A stretch of DNA of 64,000 bases from Flavihumibacter sp. UBA7668 (GCF_002483205.1 NZ_DLHM01000006.1:62001-126000), one strand, 5' to 3'; shown: positions 52,208 through 61,601, numbered from the stretch's first letter. Numbers and translations are program-made. The notes: generated by a model not told the origin, from the letters alone.

Positions 52208-52996
52208 ATGAAATGGAGTGGGATGTTTTTATTACTGGCATTTTCCTGTCTGGCCTGTTCAAAATCAAATAATGCGCAGGATGGTTCAACCAATGATTAT
52301 ACCATCCTGATTGGTTCTTCGAAAGAAGAAGTTGGTATTGGTGTAAATGATGGCGTGCCAGAAGGTACAACAATAACAGTACCACCGGGTATAGAGGTGG
52401 TTCGTCGCCCCACACATCAATTTGATCCTTCACTGGATAAATTGAATGGTCATATGAATACATTTTATACAGATTTGCATTTGGTAAATAATGCCGCCTG
52501 TGGTACTGCTCCGGTAGCAATACATCTGCCAAAGGGATTGGTATTTGTCAATCGTTCCGGAGCAAGAATGCAACACGGACTGTTGATTTCGGATGTGGTG
52601 ATACTGGTTCCTCCCAGTACCTGTACCAATTCAAAGGATACATTAACAGTTTACCTGGGACTTGCATGCCTCAATAAAACAAAGGGACTTCCCTGGGAGG
52701 AAAACTGGGAACCTGATACCCGGGAGTATGCCATTGGGAAGGATATGCATGGCATTGGTAAGATCACCAATGATGCAAACCTGCTTAAGCTGTTGAAACT
52801 TTTTGAAAATAAACCCAGGTTGAAGTTATCCCGGCATTTTAATCCGTTTGAGGCGCTCGAGGATGACTATGTAATGCCGGAATGGATGGAAATTTATGAT
52901 GAAATCCAATCGGCCATCTGGGCCATTACGGATGGTCCCGGTCTCCTTAAGAAAGAACACGATAAGCTGGTACTCAGGTTAAAGGAATATCAATAA
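52208..52996 (+). CDS. Lipoprotein of unknown function
   Basis: A 262-residue lipoprotein. The signal MKWSGMFLLLAFSCLAC has a lipobox around Cys17, then SKSNNAQDGSTND. The mature part contains a repeated-looking Gly-rich start, VPEGTTITVPPGIEVVRRP, a strand-rich middle with two Cys (NNAACGTAPVAIHLPKGLVFVNRSG, LVPPSTCTNSKDTLTVYLGLACLNKTKGLPWEENW) and a helical end. I do not recognise the family. The ATG at 52208 is chosen because it starts at the signal. The gene's last seven bases overlap the end of the convergent AraC gene. Confidence 0.6.
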   Translation: MKWSGMFLLLAFSCLACSKSNNAQDGSTNDYTILIGSSKEEVGIGVNDGVPEGTTITVPPGIEVVRRPTHQFDPSLDKLNGHMNTFYTDLHLVNNAACGTAPVAIHLPKGLVFVNRSGARMQHGLLISDVVILVPPSTCTNSKDTLTVYLGLACLNKTKGLPWEENWEPDTREYAIGKDMHGIGKITNDANLLKLLKLFENKPRLKLSRHFNPFEALEDDYVMPEWMEIYDEIQSAIWAITDGPGLLKKEHDKLVLRLKEYQ

Positions 52997-53979
52997 TTGG
53001 CTTGTGCAGCTGCTTTGTTGTATTTTTTCCTATACTCAAGTGGCGAGAGGCCGGTGATTTTTTTGAACAATTCCCTGAACGATTTTATGTCGGAATAACC
53101 TACCTCATACATTACTTCACTGATGTTTTGAGAACTGGTTTCAAAGGCTTTTTTTGCTGCTTCAATTTTTAAACGTTGCATATATTCAAGTGGCGTATGG
53201 CCGGTTGCCTTTATGAAGCGACGATCGAAATTACGCCGGCCAATAGAAAAATTGGCAGCCAGCCTATCTATATTTATTGTGTTACTGAATTGTGACTCCA
53301 TATATTTCTGTGCTTCGAGGATGGTTTCATCCGGATGCGATTTCAATCCTTTAAACAAAATAAATTCCGACTGGCGCTGCCGATCCATTTCAATCTGAAA
53401 AACTTTGGAACAAAAAATGGCCGTGGATCGATCAAAGTATTTTTCAACCAGATATAAAAGAAGATTAAGAAAGGAATAAGCTCCTCCATTCGTGTATAGA
53501 CCATTTTCATCAGTAATAAGCAGATCCGGTTTTACCCGGATTTCCGGATAAAGATTTTGCAATGTCTGGGCAAATGACCAGTGAGTGGAACAGGATCTGT
53601 TGCTTAGCAAGCCAGTGGCTGCCAATAAAAAGGCACCAGTGCAGATGCTGGCAATTTCAGCACCGGTTTCATATTGATCTGAAATCCAACGGATCACTTT
53701 TTCATTCTCTTTGAGCGCTGTTTCATAATTATGATTCAGTGAGGGTATGATCACCAGGTTTGTCTTTTTTATACTACTTATATCCTTATGTGGCTGAACG
53801 GTAAACAGTCCCTCATGGAAACCAATTTTTTTTACAGAACCAGCCAGTTCAATTATGAATCCATTGGTGTTGCCTTTTTCCATCCAGTATCGGTTGGCTC
53901 TTGACAAGATTTTATAGGCTCCCACAATACTGCTCAGGTTATTCTCTCCATTTGGAACCAGTATGGTTATATGTTTCAT
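52990..53979 (-). CDS. GlxA-type AraC-family regulator with DJ-1/PfpI domain
   Basis: A 329-residue regulator with an N-terminal class-I glutamine amidotransferase-like (DJ-1/PfpI) domain (about 1-190; nucleophile-elbow region EIASICTGAFLLAATGLLSNRSCSTHW with a Cys in CTGAFLLA) and a C-terminal AraC domain (about 220-325, INIDRLAANFSIGRRNFDRRFIKATGHTPLEYM, ISEVMYEVGYSDIKSFRELFKKITGLSPLEYRKK). Such regulators (GlxA, ArgR-type) respond to small metabolites. ATG 53979 gives the family start MKHITILVPNGE. It is divergent from the SRPBCC gene 117 bases away. Confidence 0.9.
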   Translation of the reverse strand: MKHITILVPNGENNLSSIVGAYKILSRANRYWMEKGNTNGFIIELAGSVKKIGFHEGLFTVQPHKDISSIKKTNLVIIPSLNHNYETALKENEKVIRWISDQYETGAEIASICTGAFLLAATGLLSNRSCSTHWSFAQTLQNLYPEIRVKPDLLITDENGLYTNGGAYSFLNLLLYLVEKYFDRSTAIFCSKVFQIEMDRQRQSEFILFKGLKSHPDETILEAQKYMESQFSNTINIDRLAANFSIGRRNFDRRFIKATGHTPLEYMQRLKIEAAKKAFETSSQNISEVMYEVGYSDIKSFRELFKKITGLSPLEYRKKYNKAAAQANY

Positions 53980-54096
53980 CTTTTGGTTTAAAGGTACCAA
54001 TTAGATTTGTCCAAATCAACCCTTTAGATTGTCTAAATGGCACAGTGCCTGCTATTTCAAACAATGGTAGTTTTAGAGGGAAATAAAATCAATAGT

Positions 54097-54543
54097 ATGG
54101 CACATATATTACACAGAGTCGGCATCAAAACTGATTCAATTGAAAAGGTATTTAAAGCGATTAGCTCTATAGAAGGGCTAGCGGGGTGGTGGACGATTGA
54201 TACTACGGGAATTGCAGATAAAGAAGGAGGAGTTCTTCAGTTTCGATTTGGAGCAGGTGGTTTTGATATGAAAGTAAAAGCAATTCAACCCCCCAATTCT
54301 CTTTCATGGGAAGTAACTGCTCTGGAGAAAGAATGGATCGGAACCATCATTCAGTGGGACCTGAAAAAAGAAGGCGACTATATAATCGTCTTATTCAAAC
54401 ACCTTGACTGGAGAGAAGCGACTGAGTTCATGCACCATTGCAGCACCAAGTGGGCCATCTTCTTATTGAGTTTGAAAGCCCTGGTGGAAACGGGCACCGG
54501 CGCTCCCAATCCATATGATATCAAAATTGATAATTGGAATTAA
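54097..54543 (+). CDS. SRPBCC (AHSA1-type) domain protein
   Basis: A 148-residue START-like protein with blocks HRVGIKTDSIEKVFKAISSIEGLAGWWTID, VLQFRFGAGGFDMKV, WIGTIIQWDLKKEGDYIIVLFKHLDW and the closing helix STKWAIFLLSLKALVETG. This is the same fold as the protein at 45917 but only distantly similar. ATG 54097 gives the usual N terminus; the longer frame to 54037 includes a non-homologous lead. Divergent GlxA-type regulator upstream is the likely controller (inference). Confidence 0.85.
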   Translation: MAHILHRVGIKTDSIEKVFKAISSIEGLAGWWTIDTTGIADKEGGVLQFRFGAGGFDMKVKAIQPPNSLSWEVTALEKEWIGTIIQWDLKKEGDYIIVLFKHLDWREATEFMHHCSTKWAIFLLSLKALVETGTGAPNPYDIKIDNWN

Positions 54544-54556
54544 AACTGGAAATTAA

Positions 54557-54612
54557 TTTGGTTGTTTAAACGTTTAAGCTATCTTCGAAAAATATAGTAC
54601 GAACGTTTAAAC
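54557..54612 (+). promoter_or_regulatory. Candidate promoter with LacI-type operators ahead of araB
   Basis: A 12-bp perfect palindrome TTAAACGTTTAA (54566-54577) is flanked by a TTTG (54557-54560) and the -7-like box TATCTTCG (54580-54587), with 19 bases between them, so a bound repressor would block the promoter. A second, imperfect site AACGTTTAAAC (54602-54612) lies seven bases before the araB start. The two centres are 33 bases apart, about three helical turns. The sites share the ACGTTTAA half with the one at 57359. Confidence 0.65.
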
Positions 54613-54618
54613 AGCCAT

Positions 54619-56280
54619 ATGGAGCAGGATCAATTGGTATTGGGGGTGGATTTTGGAACAGATTCTGTTCGAACCATACTGGTGAATGCCCGGAATGGAG
54701 CGATAGTTGCCTCCTCTGTAGTTGCATTTTCCCGATGGAAACAAGGCCTCTATTGTGATGCCACTAAATTTCAGTTTCGCCAGCATCCCCTCGATTATAT
54801 TGAATCACTTACGGAAAGCATTCGAACCTGCCTCGAAAATGCCGGTCCGGTTGCTGCTGCCCAGGTGAAGGCATTATCGATCGATACTACCGGTTCAACT
54901 CCTGTTGCAGTTGACAAAACGGGTCAGCCACTTGCTTTGCAGGAACGATTTGCAGCGGATCCGGATGCCATGTTTGTATTATGGAAAGATCATACCGCTT
55001 CCCGTGAAGCAACTGAAATTAATTCTTTAGCCAGCCAGTTTGAACCGGATTATCTCCGCTATGTTGGAGGGATTTATTCTTCGGAATGGTACTGGGCCAA
55101 ATTATTGAGAACCCTGCGGGTGAATAAAGCGGTTAAAGATGCCTGCTATTCCTGGGTGGAGCATTGCGACTGGATGCCCTTTCTGCTAACCGGAGGTACA
55201 GATCTGCGGCTCATGAAAAGAAGTGTCTGCACAGCCGGCCATAAAGCCCTGTGGTCGCCCGATTGGAATGGATTACCGCCTGCCTCTTTCTGGCAGCAAC
55301 TGGATCCTGTTTTAACTGATTTTACAGAAAATTTATATACGCAGGTTTTTCATGCAGGTGAATCTGCCGGACAAATATCCCCTGAATGGGCCATCAGATT
55401 AGGATTACCCAAATCGGTAAAAATAGGAATTGGCGCGATGGATGCCCATATGGCTGCGGTCGGTGGAGAAATCGAACCTTATCACCTTTGTAAAGTAATG
55501 GGAACATCCACTTGTGATATGATGGTGGTGCCGGCTTCCAAAGATCTTGTTATGGTTAAGGGAATCTGCGGCGTGGTGGAAGGTTCCATCATTCCCGGAA
55601 TGATCGGCCTCGAAGCAGGTCAATCAGCCTTCGGTGATGTGTATGCATGGTTTAAAGAATTACTTTTATGGCCACTTCATAATACCGCCCAAACCGTTGT
55701 AACACAGGATCAGCTTGCCCTTCTTGCTGATCAGCTGATTCCTGCTTTATCTGAAGCAGCTGAAACTATTCCCCTATCAGAAAATTCTCCATTGAGTGCA
55801 GACTGGTTCAATGGAAGAAGAACGCCGGATGCCAATCCATTTGTAAAAGCGGCCATTACCGGTTTACATCTGGGTACTTCCGCACCTGCAATTTTTCGAT
55901 CGCTGGCAGAAGCCACCTGCTTCGGATCCCGTGCAATAATTGAACGATTCCAAAGAGAAAATATTCCCGTAAAAGGCCTAACCGGGGTGGGAGGGATAGC
56001 AAAAAAATCACCCTTCATCATGCAGCTCATGGCAGATATTACCGGCCTTCCGCTAAAAGTAAACCGGGCAGAACAAACCGGTGCATTGGGAGCGGCCATG
56101 TTCGCTGCAACAGTAGCCGAAATCTATCCGGACGTTTCAGCTGCTATGAAAAAAATGGGACAGGGATTTGAAATGGAATATTATCCGGATACAGAAAAAG
56201 CGGCATTTTATTCCAAACGATATGAACAGTATAAGTTGCTCGGTCAGTTTATTGAAACCAGCCTTAATCATTACATTTGA
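54619..56280 (+). CDS. araB: Ribulokinase (FGGY family)
   Basis: A 553-residue sugar kinase closely following E. coli AraB along its whole length: LGVDFGTDSVRTILVNA, QHPLDYIESL, LSIDTTGSTPVAVD, FVLWKDHTA, YVGGIYSSEWYWAK, CDWMPFLL, GAMDAHMAAVGG, VMGTSTCDMMV, GLEAGQSAFGDVYAWF, DWFNGRRTPDAN and GLTGVGGIAKKSPFIMQ. It phosphorylates 2-ketopentoses; AraB accepts both D- and L-ribulose. Since no AraA or AraD follows, and a FucI-type isomerase does, D-ribulose is the more likely substrate here, giving D-ribulose 5-phosphate. The LacI gene starts three bases after its stop. Operators lie upstream. Confidence 0.93.
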   Translation: MEQDQLVLGVDFGTDSVRTILVNARNGAIVASSVVAFSRWKQGLYCDATKFQFRQHPLDYIESLTESIRTCLENAGPVAAAQVKALSIDTTGSTPVAVDKTGQPLALQERFAADPDAMFVLWKDHTASREATEINSLASQFEPDYLRYVGGIYSSEWYWAKLLRTLRVNKAVKDACYSWVEHCDWMPFLLTGGTDLRLMKRSVCTAGHKALWSPDWNGLPPASFWQQLDPVLTDFTENLYTQVFHAGESAGQISPEWAIRLGLPKSVKIGIGAMDAHMAAVGGEIEPYHLCKVMGTSTCDMMVVPASKDLVMVKGICGVVEGSIIPGMIGLEAGQSAFGDVYAWFKELLLWPLHNTAQTVVTQDQLALLADQLIPALSEAAETIPLSENSPLSADWFNGRRTPDANPFVKAAITGLHLGTSAPAIFRSLAEATCFGSRAIIERFQRENIPVKGLTGVGGIAKKSPFIMQLMADITGLPLKVNRAEQTGALGAAMFAATVAEIYPDVSAAMKKMGQGFEMEYYPDTEKAAFYSKRYEQYKLLGQFIETSLNHYI

Positions 56281-56283
56281 CCG

Positions 56284-57339
56284 ATGCAGAAAAAAGTGTC
56301 TATAAAGGATATTGCCAAACACCTGGGCGTTTCTACAGCCCTGGTGAGTTATGTCCTGAATAACAAAGAAAAAGAAGCCAGGGTTGGGCCGGAAATGGCG
56401 GAACGGATTCGCGCAACAGCAAAGGAAATGAACTATCAGCCCAATATGATAGCCCGCAGTTTGCAAAGCGGTAAAACCAGAACAATCGGATTGATAGTTG
56501 CAGATATCTCCAACCCGTTTTTTAGTAACATCGCCCGTGTAATTGAAGACGAAGCCAGCCTGAATAATTATACAGTAATCTTCGGAAGCTCGGATGAAAA
56601 TGCAGAGAAATCAGACAGCCTGATCAATGCACTTATCAAACGTCAGGTGGATGCACTCATTATTGCACCGGCTGAACACACGGAAGAACAATTGAAACTG
56701 CTAAGACAGCAAAAATTCCCCTTCGTTTTAATTGATCGGTACTTCAATACCCTGGATGCGAATGGTGTCCGGATCAATAATTTTCTAGCTTCTTATAAAG
56801 CTGTTCAACACCTTGCCAAACAGGGATATAAAAAAATCTGTATGGTGGCCTATCAAACCCGGCTTCCGCATATGCAGGATCGTAAACAGGGTTTTTTTAA
56901 AGCGATGGAAGAATTGAAACTGCCTCTGCATGAATTCAGTCTGATGGAATCGAGTTATGAACGAATTCAGGAAGATGTGGCAGCAATCATGCAGCGCTTA
57001 TTGGATAATAAAAAAGACCGCCCGGACTCCTTTTTATTTGCTACCAACTCCCTTGCCATAAATGGACTTAAAGAAATCAATAAACGAAAACTGAGCGTAC
57101 CGGATGATCTGGGTATTATCAGTTTTGATGAGTCGGATGCTTTTGATTTTTTCTATTGCCCACTTACCTATATCAACCAAAGTACTGAACGGATCGGAAA
57201 AGAAGCCGTTCGAATTCTGATGAACCAACTGGAAGAAAAACCCGGAAAAACAAGTACAGATTCAGACACCACCCAACTTGTTATTGATGCACAATTAATA
57301 CCCAGGGAATCTTGCGGAGAAAAGAAAAAGAAGCGATAG
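56284..57339 (+). CDS. LacI-family transcriptional repressor
   Basis: A 351-residue regulator. The N-terminal helix-turn-helix VSIKDIAKHLGVSTALVSYVLNNKEKEARVGPEM is followed by the hinge NYQPNMIARSLQSGKT and a periplasmic-binding-like ligand domain (about 65-340, TIGLIVADISNPFFSNIARVIEDEA, GIISFDESDAFDFFYCPLTYINQ). It probably binds the AAACGTTT palindromes ahead of araB and the GH172 gene and responds to a sugar such as D-arabinose, D-ribulose or a phosphorylated form (inference). It lies three bases after araB. Confidence 0.94.
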   Translation: MQKKVSIKDIAKHLGVSTALVSYVLNNKEKEARVGPEMAERIRATAKEMNYQPNMIARSLQSGKTRTIGLIVADISNPFFSNIARVIEDEASLNNYTVIFGSSDENAEKSDSLINALIKRQVDALIIAPAEHTEEQLKLLRQQKFPFVLIDRYFNTLDANGVRINNFLASYKAVQHLAKQGYKKICMVAYQTRLPHMQDRKQGFFKAMEELKLPLHEFSLMESSYERIQEDVAAIMQRLLDNKKDRPDSFLFATNSLAINGLKEINKRKLSVPDDLGIISFDESDAFDFFYCPLTYINQSTERIGKEAVRILMNQLEEKPGKTSTDSDTTQLVIDAQLIPRESCGEKKKKR

Positions 57340-57358
57340 CTTTTTTTAAAATAAAATT

Positions 57359-57374
57359 GCTTAAACGTTTATGC
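57359..57374 (+). promoter_or_regulatory. LacI-type operator ahead of the GH172 gene
   Basis: GCTTAAACGTTTATGC is a 16-bp palindrome around a central CG with one mismatched pair, sharing TTAAACGTTTA with the araB operator. It lies 20 bases after the LacI gene and 37 bases before the GH172 start. A promoter is implied but no clear -7 box is visible. Confidence 0.6.
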
Positions 57375-57410
57375 TTTTATCAAATCATTATAATTATTAA
57401 ATCCAACGGT

Positions 57411-58583
57411 ATGCGAACTAAAACATTGCTATTAGCTATTATGCTGCTGAGCGGAACGGTTTTCGCTCAACAGAAATTCAACGGACTCGATATGAACCTG
57501 GGTAATCTGTCGAAACTATCCGATGCCAAAACAAGATCCATTAGTCCGGAGAACTTCACCGGGGCCAAAGGAAAAGGTGGCATGGCGGATGCTGTTAAAG
57601 ACAAAGGAAAACGTAATGTGGCAAATGCTGCCCATGAAGCCCGCGACCTCGGCACCGGCTGGAAAGTGAATCCCTTTATCATCATCAACCCCAACGAAAC
57701 GATTACCATCGCTGAAATGGAAGGTCCCGGTGCCATCCAGCATATCTGGATGACACCAACCGGAAACTGGAACTTTACCATTATCCGCGTTTATTGGGAC
57801 GATGAAAAAACACCTTCCATTGAAGCACCCGTTGGTGCATTCTTCGGCATGGCCTGGGGTGAGTATGCGCATTTGAATAGTCAGGCAGTAACCGTAAATC
57901 CCGGTAGTGCATTTAATTGTTACTGGAAAATGCCTTTCCGGAAAAAATGCCGCATCACGATGGAAAATATAAATGATGCAGAAGCTATGCGACTTTATTA
58001 CCAGATCGATTATACCCTAACGGAGGTAGGTGATGAAGAAGGGTATTTTCATGCACAATACCGTCGCTCCAATGCCAGTAACAATTCATCCAGCCTTCAT
58101 ACCATCATTGACGGCATTAAAGGAAAGGGGCATTATGTGGGCACTTATATGGGCGTGGGTGTAACCAATAACAGTTGGTGGGGTGAAGGTGAAATCAAGT
58201 TTTTTATGGATGGTGATAAGGAATATGCAACGATTGTTGGGACTGGCACGGAAGATTATTTCTGTGGCTCCTATAATTTTGAAAATAAGGCGATTCATCA
58301 ATACCAGGAATTTTCCACTGCTTATGCTGGGTTACACCAGGTTATTCGTCCGGATGGCTTGTATAAATCGCAACAGCGCTTTGGTATGTACCGGTGGCAT
58401 ATCATGGATCCGATCCGCTTCGATGGTGATTTAAAAGTAACTATTCAGGACCTTGGTTGGCGTCATGGCGGGCGTTATTTACCCCAGCATTCCGATATCA
58501 TTACAGTTGCCTACTGGTATCAACGTGAACCACATGCCAACTTTCCAACACTGCCTAAGAAGGATCTGTTAGAAGTAAATTAA
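57411..58583 (+). CDS. Exported GH172 (DUF2961) family glycoside hydrolase
   Basis: A 390-residue secreted protein of the DUF2961 family, now GH172. Signal peptide MRTKTLLLAIMLLSGTVFAQ. The family's double-jelly-roll blocks are visible: GPGAIQHIWMTPTGNWNFTIIRVYWDDEKTPSIEAPVGAFFG, NCYWKMPFRKKCRITMENI, and GTGTEDYFCGSYNFE, whose acidic residues (Glu in GTGTEDYF) belong to the active site. Characterised members are alpha-D-fructofuranosidases or difructose-anhydride synthases and exo-alpha-D-arabinofuranosidases acting on mycobacterial D-arabinan. Genes for a D-arabinose route next to it favour an arabinofuranosidase here. ATG 57411 is fixed by the signal. Six bases from the next gene. Confidence 0.87.
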   Translation: MRTKTLLLAIMLLSGTVFAQQKFNGLDMNLGNLSKLSDAKTRSISPENFTGAKGKGGMADAVKDKGKRNVANAAHEARDLGTGWKVNPFIIINPNETITIAEMEGPGAIQHIWMTPTGNWNFTIIRVYWDDEKTPSIEAPVGAFFGMAWGEYAHLNSQAVTVNPGSAFNCYWKMPFRKKCRITMENINDAEAMRLYYQIDYTLTEVGDEEGYFHAQYRRSNASNNSSSLHTIIDGIKGKGHYVGTYMGVGVTNNSWWGEGEIKFFMDGDKEYATIVGTGTEDYFCGSYNFENKAIHQYQEFSTAYAGLHQVIRPDGLYKSQQRFGMYRWHIMDPIRFDGDLKVTIQDLGWRHGGRYLPQHSDIITVAYWYQREPHANFPTLPKKDLLEVN

Positions 58584-58588
58584 TACCC

Positions 58589-59821
58589 ATGAATAAAATT
58601 CTGTGTTTCTGTCTGCTTATGGCAGCCACGGCATTCATTTCCTGCAACAATGCTCAGCAAAAAGAAACTACCATGAGTGCACCAACCGAATATACAAAAG
58701 GCAGTCTGGGTTATGATCAGGCCTTTCTGAAAAAATACGACAGCAATTTAGTGGAATTGAAAATTGGAAATGCTTCTGTATTGGTTTCAGCAAAATACCA
58801 GGCAAAAGTTTTTACCAGTGGCGCAACAGGCGCTGCTGGACCAAGTTTCGGATGGATCAATTATAAGGCCTTTGATGCTCCGGTTGATGCACATATGAAT
58901 GCCTACGGCGGAGAAAATCGTTTCTGGCTGGGGCCGGAAGGAGGAAGCTATTCCGTGTTTTTTAAACCCGGAACGGAGATGGTATTTGATTATTGGAAAA
59001 CCCCTGCAGCCATTGATACGGAAGCCTGGGAAATTTCCAATTCTTCTGATACACTCGTCGTACTGCAAAAAAACATTAATCTCCAGAATTATCAGGGCAC
59101 AGAATTGAATATGCAGGTAGTTCGTGCAGTATCCATTGCCACAAAAGCCGGCGTGGAATCCACCTTGGGTATTCAGCTTTCAGATAGTATTCAGTTGGTC
59201 GGTTATGAGACAATTAACCGGCTTACCAATACAGGAACAACAGCATGGACAGATAAAACAGGCATGCCCTGTATCTGGATCCTTGATATGTTTATGCCTT
59301 CTCCGAATACCACGATTGTAATTCCATTTATTCCAAAAAAAGGAAATGAAAAAGTGGTAACTACTGATTATTTTGGAAAAATACCTTCAGACAGAATCCG
59401 AATTACCGATAAAACTGTTTTTTTCAAAGCGGATGGAAAAAACAGAGGTAAACTGGGGATTCAACCAAATAACGCGTTATCGGTTGCCGGAAGTTATGAT
59501 GCTGTTGCCAATCATCTTACGATCACCTGGTTTACAGTGGATAATAATGCAGCTTATCTTAATCAGGAATGGAATACAACCAAACCGGTTTTTAGTGGCG
59601 ATGCCATGAATGCCTACAATGATGGACCACTTGAAAATGGTTCGCAAATGGGCCCCTTTTATGAACTGGAATCAGTATCGCCCGCAGCAAATCTGGCGCC
59701 TGGTGAGATGATAGAACACCGGCATAATGTGTATCATTTTACTGGTGATAAAGATGCACTAAATCGCATTGCCCAAAAAGTATTAGGAGTTAGTCTGGAA
59801 GAAATCAGTCAGGCATTATAA
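58589..59821 (+). CDS. DUF6786-like lipoprotein, mutarotase-like
   Basis: A 410-residue lipoprotein with signal MNKILCFCLLMAATAFISC (Cys19 of the lipobox) and a beta-rich mature part. Segments VLVSAKYQAKVFTSGATG, NAYGGENRFWLGPEGGSYSVFF and LGIQPNNALSVAGSYD resemble the aldose-1-epimerase (mutarotase) sandwich layout, and I believe the family is DUF6786, though this is not certain. In the operon between a furanosidase and an aldose isomerase, a role in sugar mutarotation or binding in the periplasm is sensible (inference). Linked to GH172 by five bases and to FucI by 18. Confidence 0.65.
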   Translation: MNKILCFCLLMAATAFISCNNAQQKETTMSAPTEYTKGSLGYDQAFLKKYDSNLVELKIGNASVLVSAKYQAKVFTSGATGAAGPSFGWINYKAFDAPVDAHMNAYGGENRFWLGPEGGSYSVFFKPGTEMVFDYWKTPAAIDTEAWEISNSSDTLVVLQKNINLQNYQGTELNMQVVRAVSIATKAGVESTLGIQLSDSIQLVGYETINRLTNTGTTAWTDKTGMPCIWILDMFMPSPNTTIVIPFIPKKGNEKVVTTDYFGKIPSDRIRITDKTVFFKADGKNRGKLGIQPNNALSVAGSYDAVANHLTITWFTVDNNAAYLNQEWNTTKPVFSGDAMNAYNDGPLENGSQMGPFYELESVSPAANLAPGEMIEHRHNVYHFTGDKDALNRIAQKVLGVSLEEISQAL

Positions 59822-59839
59822 ATCGATAAACCAACTTAT

Positions 59840-61597
59840 ATGTATCCAAGAATTGGAATCCGTCCCATCATCGATGGCCGGCTGGGTGGTATCAGAGAAT
59901 CATTGGAAGAAACAACAATGAATATGGCCAAAGCGGTGGCCAAACTCTATGAGAAAGAAATTCGCTATCCCGATGGTTCACCTGTTCAGGTGGTAATTGC
60001 TGATAGCTGTATAGGCGGAGTAAAAGAAGCCAGCAACTGCGCTGAAAAATTTGAACGCGAAAATGTTGGGGTATCCCTCTCCGTTACACCCTGCTGGTGT
60101 TATGGAAGTGAAACAATGGATATGAATCCGATGTTGCCGAAAGCCATCTGGGGCTTTAACGGAACAGAACGTCCGGGTGCTGTTTACCTTGCAGCAACCC
60201 TCGCTGCACACAATCAGTTTGGTCTGCCTTCCTTTGGAATTTATGGACAGGATGTGCAGGACATGGGAGATGCAACCATCCCCAATGATGTGCGGGATCG
60301 TTTGCTTTCTTTTGCAAGAGCCGGTTTATCAGTGGCACTCATGCGGGGTAAATCTTATCTGGCAATTGGAAGTGTAAGTATGGGTATTGCAGGCTCCATT
60401 GTAAACAATGATTTTTTTCAATCTTATATGGGCATGCGGACCGAATATGTGGATTCAACGGAGATTGTACGCCGCATAGAAAAAAAGATTTATGATGAAT
60501 CTGAATACGAAAGAGCATTGGCATGGGTAAAAGCCAATTGCAAGGAGGGAGAAGATTTTAATCCGGCTGAGAAACAGTACAGTCGGGAAGAAAAGGACAA
60601 ACATTGGGAATTTGTTACCAAAATGACCATCATTATCCGTGACCTTATGATAGGAAATGAGGAACTCGCTTCCAAAGGTTTTGGAGAAGAGGCACTGGGA
60701 CATAATGCCATTGTATCCGGTTTTCAGGGACAGCGGCAATGGACTGATTTATTGCCCAATGGGGATTTCTCGGAAGCATTGCTGAATTCTTCTTTTGATT
60801 GGAATGGAATCCGTGCTCCTTATATGGTGGCAACGGAAAACGATGCGATGAATGGGATCAGCATGCTCCTTGGTTATCTGCTTACCAACCGCGCACAGAT
60901 ATTTGCTGATGTACGAACCTATTGGAGTCCGGATGCCGTACAACGTGTAAGCGGATGGCAACCGGAAGGTGTTGCTGCAGCCGGTTTTATTCACCTGATT
61001 AATTCCGGATCAGCAACCCTAGACGGAACTGGTCGTCAGTCTGCCAATGGACAGCCGGTTATGAAACCATTTTGGGAAATCACGGAGCAGGAAGCAAAGG
61101 ATTGCCTGGAAGCCACGCGCTTTCATCCTTCTAATGTCGATTATATGCGCGGAGGCGGATTCTCCTCCAAATTTGTTTCTCGTGGAGGCATGCCCGTTAC
61201 GATGTGCCGGTTAAATCTGGTTAAAGGTTTGGGCCCTGTTTTGCAGATCGCAGAAGGGGAAACCATCGATCTGCCCGACCATGTTCACCAATTATTGGAC
61301 GAACGCACCGACCGGATCTGGCCCACCACCTGGTTTGTACCGAAGCTTACCGGTGAAGGAGCTTTCCGGGATGTGTATAGTGTTATGGCCAATTGGGGAT
61401 CCAACCATGGTTCTATCAGCTATGGTCATATCGGCCATGAATTGATAACCCTGGCTTCCATGTTGCGCATTCCGGTTTGTATGCATAACGTGGAAGAAGA
61501 GCGCATTTTCCGACCATCTGCCTGGAAAAGTTTTGGAATGAATACTGAAGGAAGTGATTACCGCGCCTGCCAAACCTACGGACCTCTTTATAAATAA
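59840..61597 (+). CDS. fucI: L-fucose/D-arabinose isomerase
   Basis: A 585-residue cytoplasmic isomerase similar to E. coli FucI over its length: MYPRIGIRPIIDGRLGGIRESLEETTMNMAKAVAKL, TPCWCYGSETMDM, PKAIWGFNGTERPGAVYLAA, YGQDVQDMGD, SMGIAGSIV and the end GSDYRACQTYGPLYK. Metal ligands are in VATENDAMNG (Glu), QIFADVRTYWSP (Asp) and WGSNHGSISYGH (His). FucI works on both L-fucose and D-arabinose. With AraB and no L-fuculose kinase or aldolase beside it, conversion of D-arabinose to D-ribulose is the likely task. Followed by FucP after four bases. Confidence 0.93.
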   Translation: MYPRIGIRPIIDGRLGGIRESLEETTMNMAKAVAKLYEKEIRYPDGSPVQVVIADSCIGGVKEASNCAEKFERENVGVSLSVTPCWCYGSETMDMNPMLPKAIWGFNGTERPGAVYLAATLAAHNQFGLPSFGIYGQDVQDMGDATIPNDVRDRLLSFARAGLSVALMRGKSYLAIGSVSMGIAGSIVNNDFFQSYMGMRTEYVDSTEIVRRIEKKIYDESEYERALAWVKANCKEGEDFNPAEKQYSREEKDKHWEFVTKMTIIIRDLMIGNEELASKGFGEEALGHNAIVSGFQGQRQWTDLLPNGDFSEALLNSSFDWNGIRAPYMVATENDAMNGISMLLGYLLTNRAQIFADVRTYWSPDAVQRVSGWQPEGVAAAGFIHLINSGSATLDGTGRQSANGQPVMKPFWEITEQEAKDCLEATRFHPSNVDYMRGGGFSSKFVSRGGMPVTMCRLNLVKGLGPVLQIAEGETIDLPDHVHQLLDERTDRIWPTTWFVPKLTGEGAFRDVYSVMANWGSNHGSISYGHIGHELITLASMLRIPVCMHNVEEERIFRPSAWKSFGMNTEGSDYRACQTYGPLYK

Positions 61598-61601
61598 CGA
61601 T

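Noticed and set aside
54619..56280. L-arabinose operon
   Set aside because: araB alone is not enough: no araA or araD is present and a FucI-type isomerase is.
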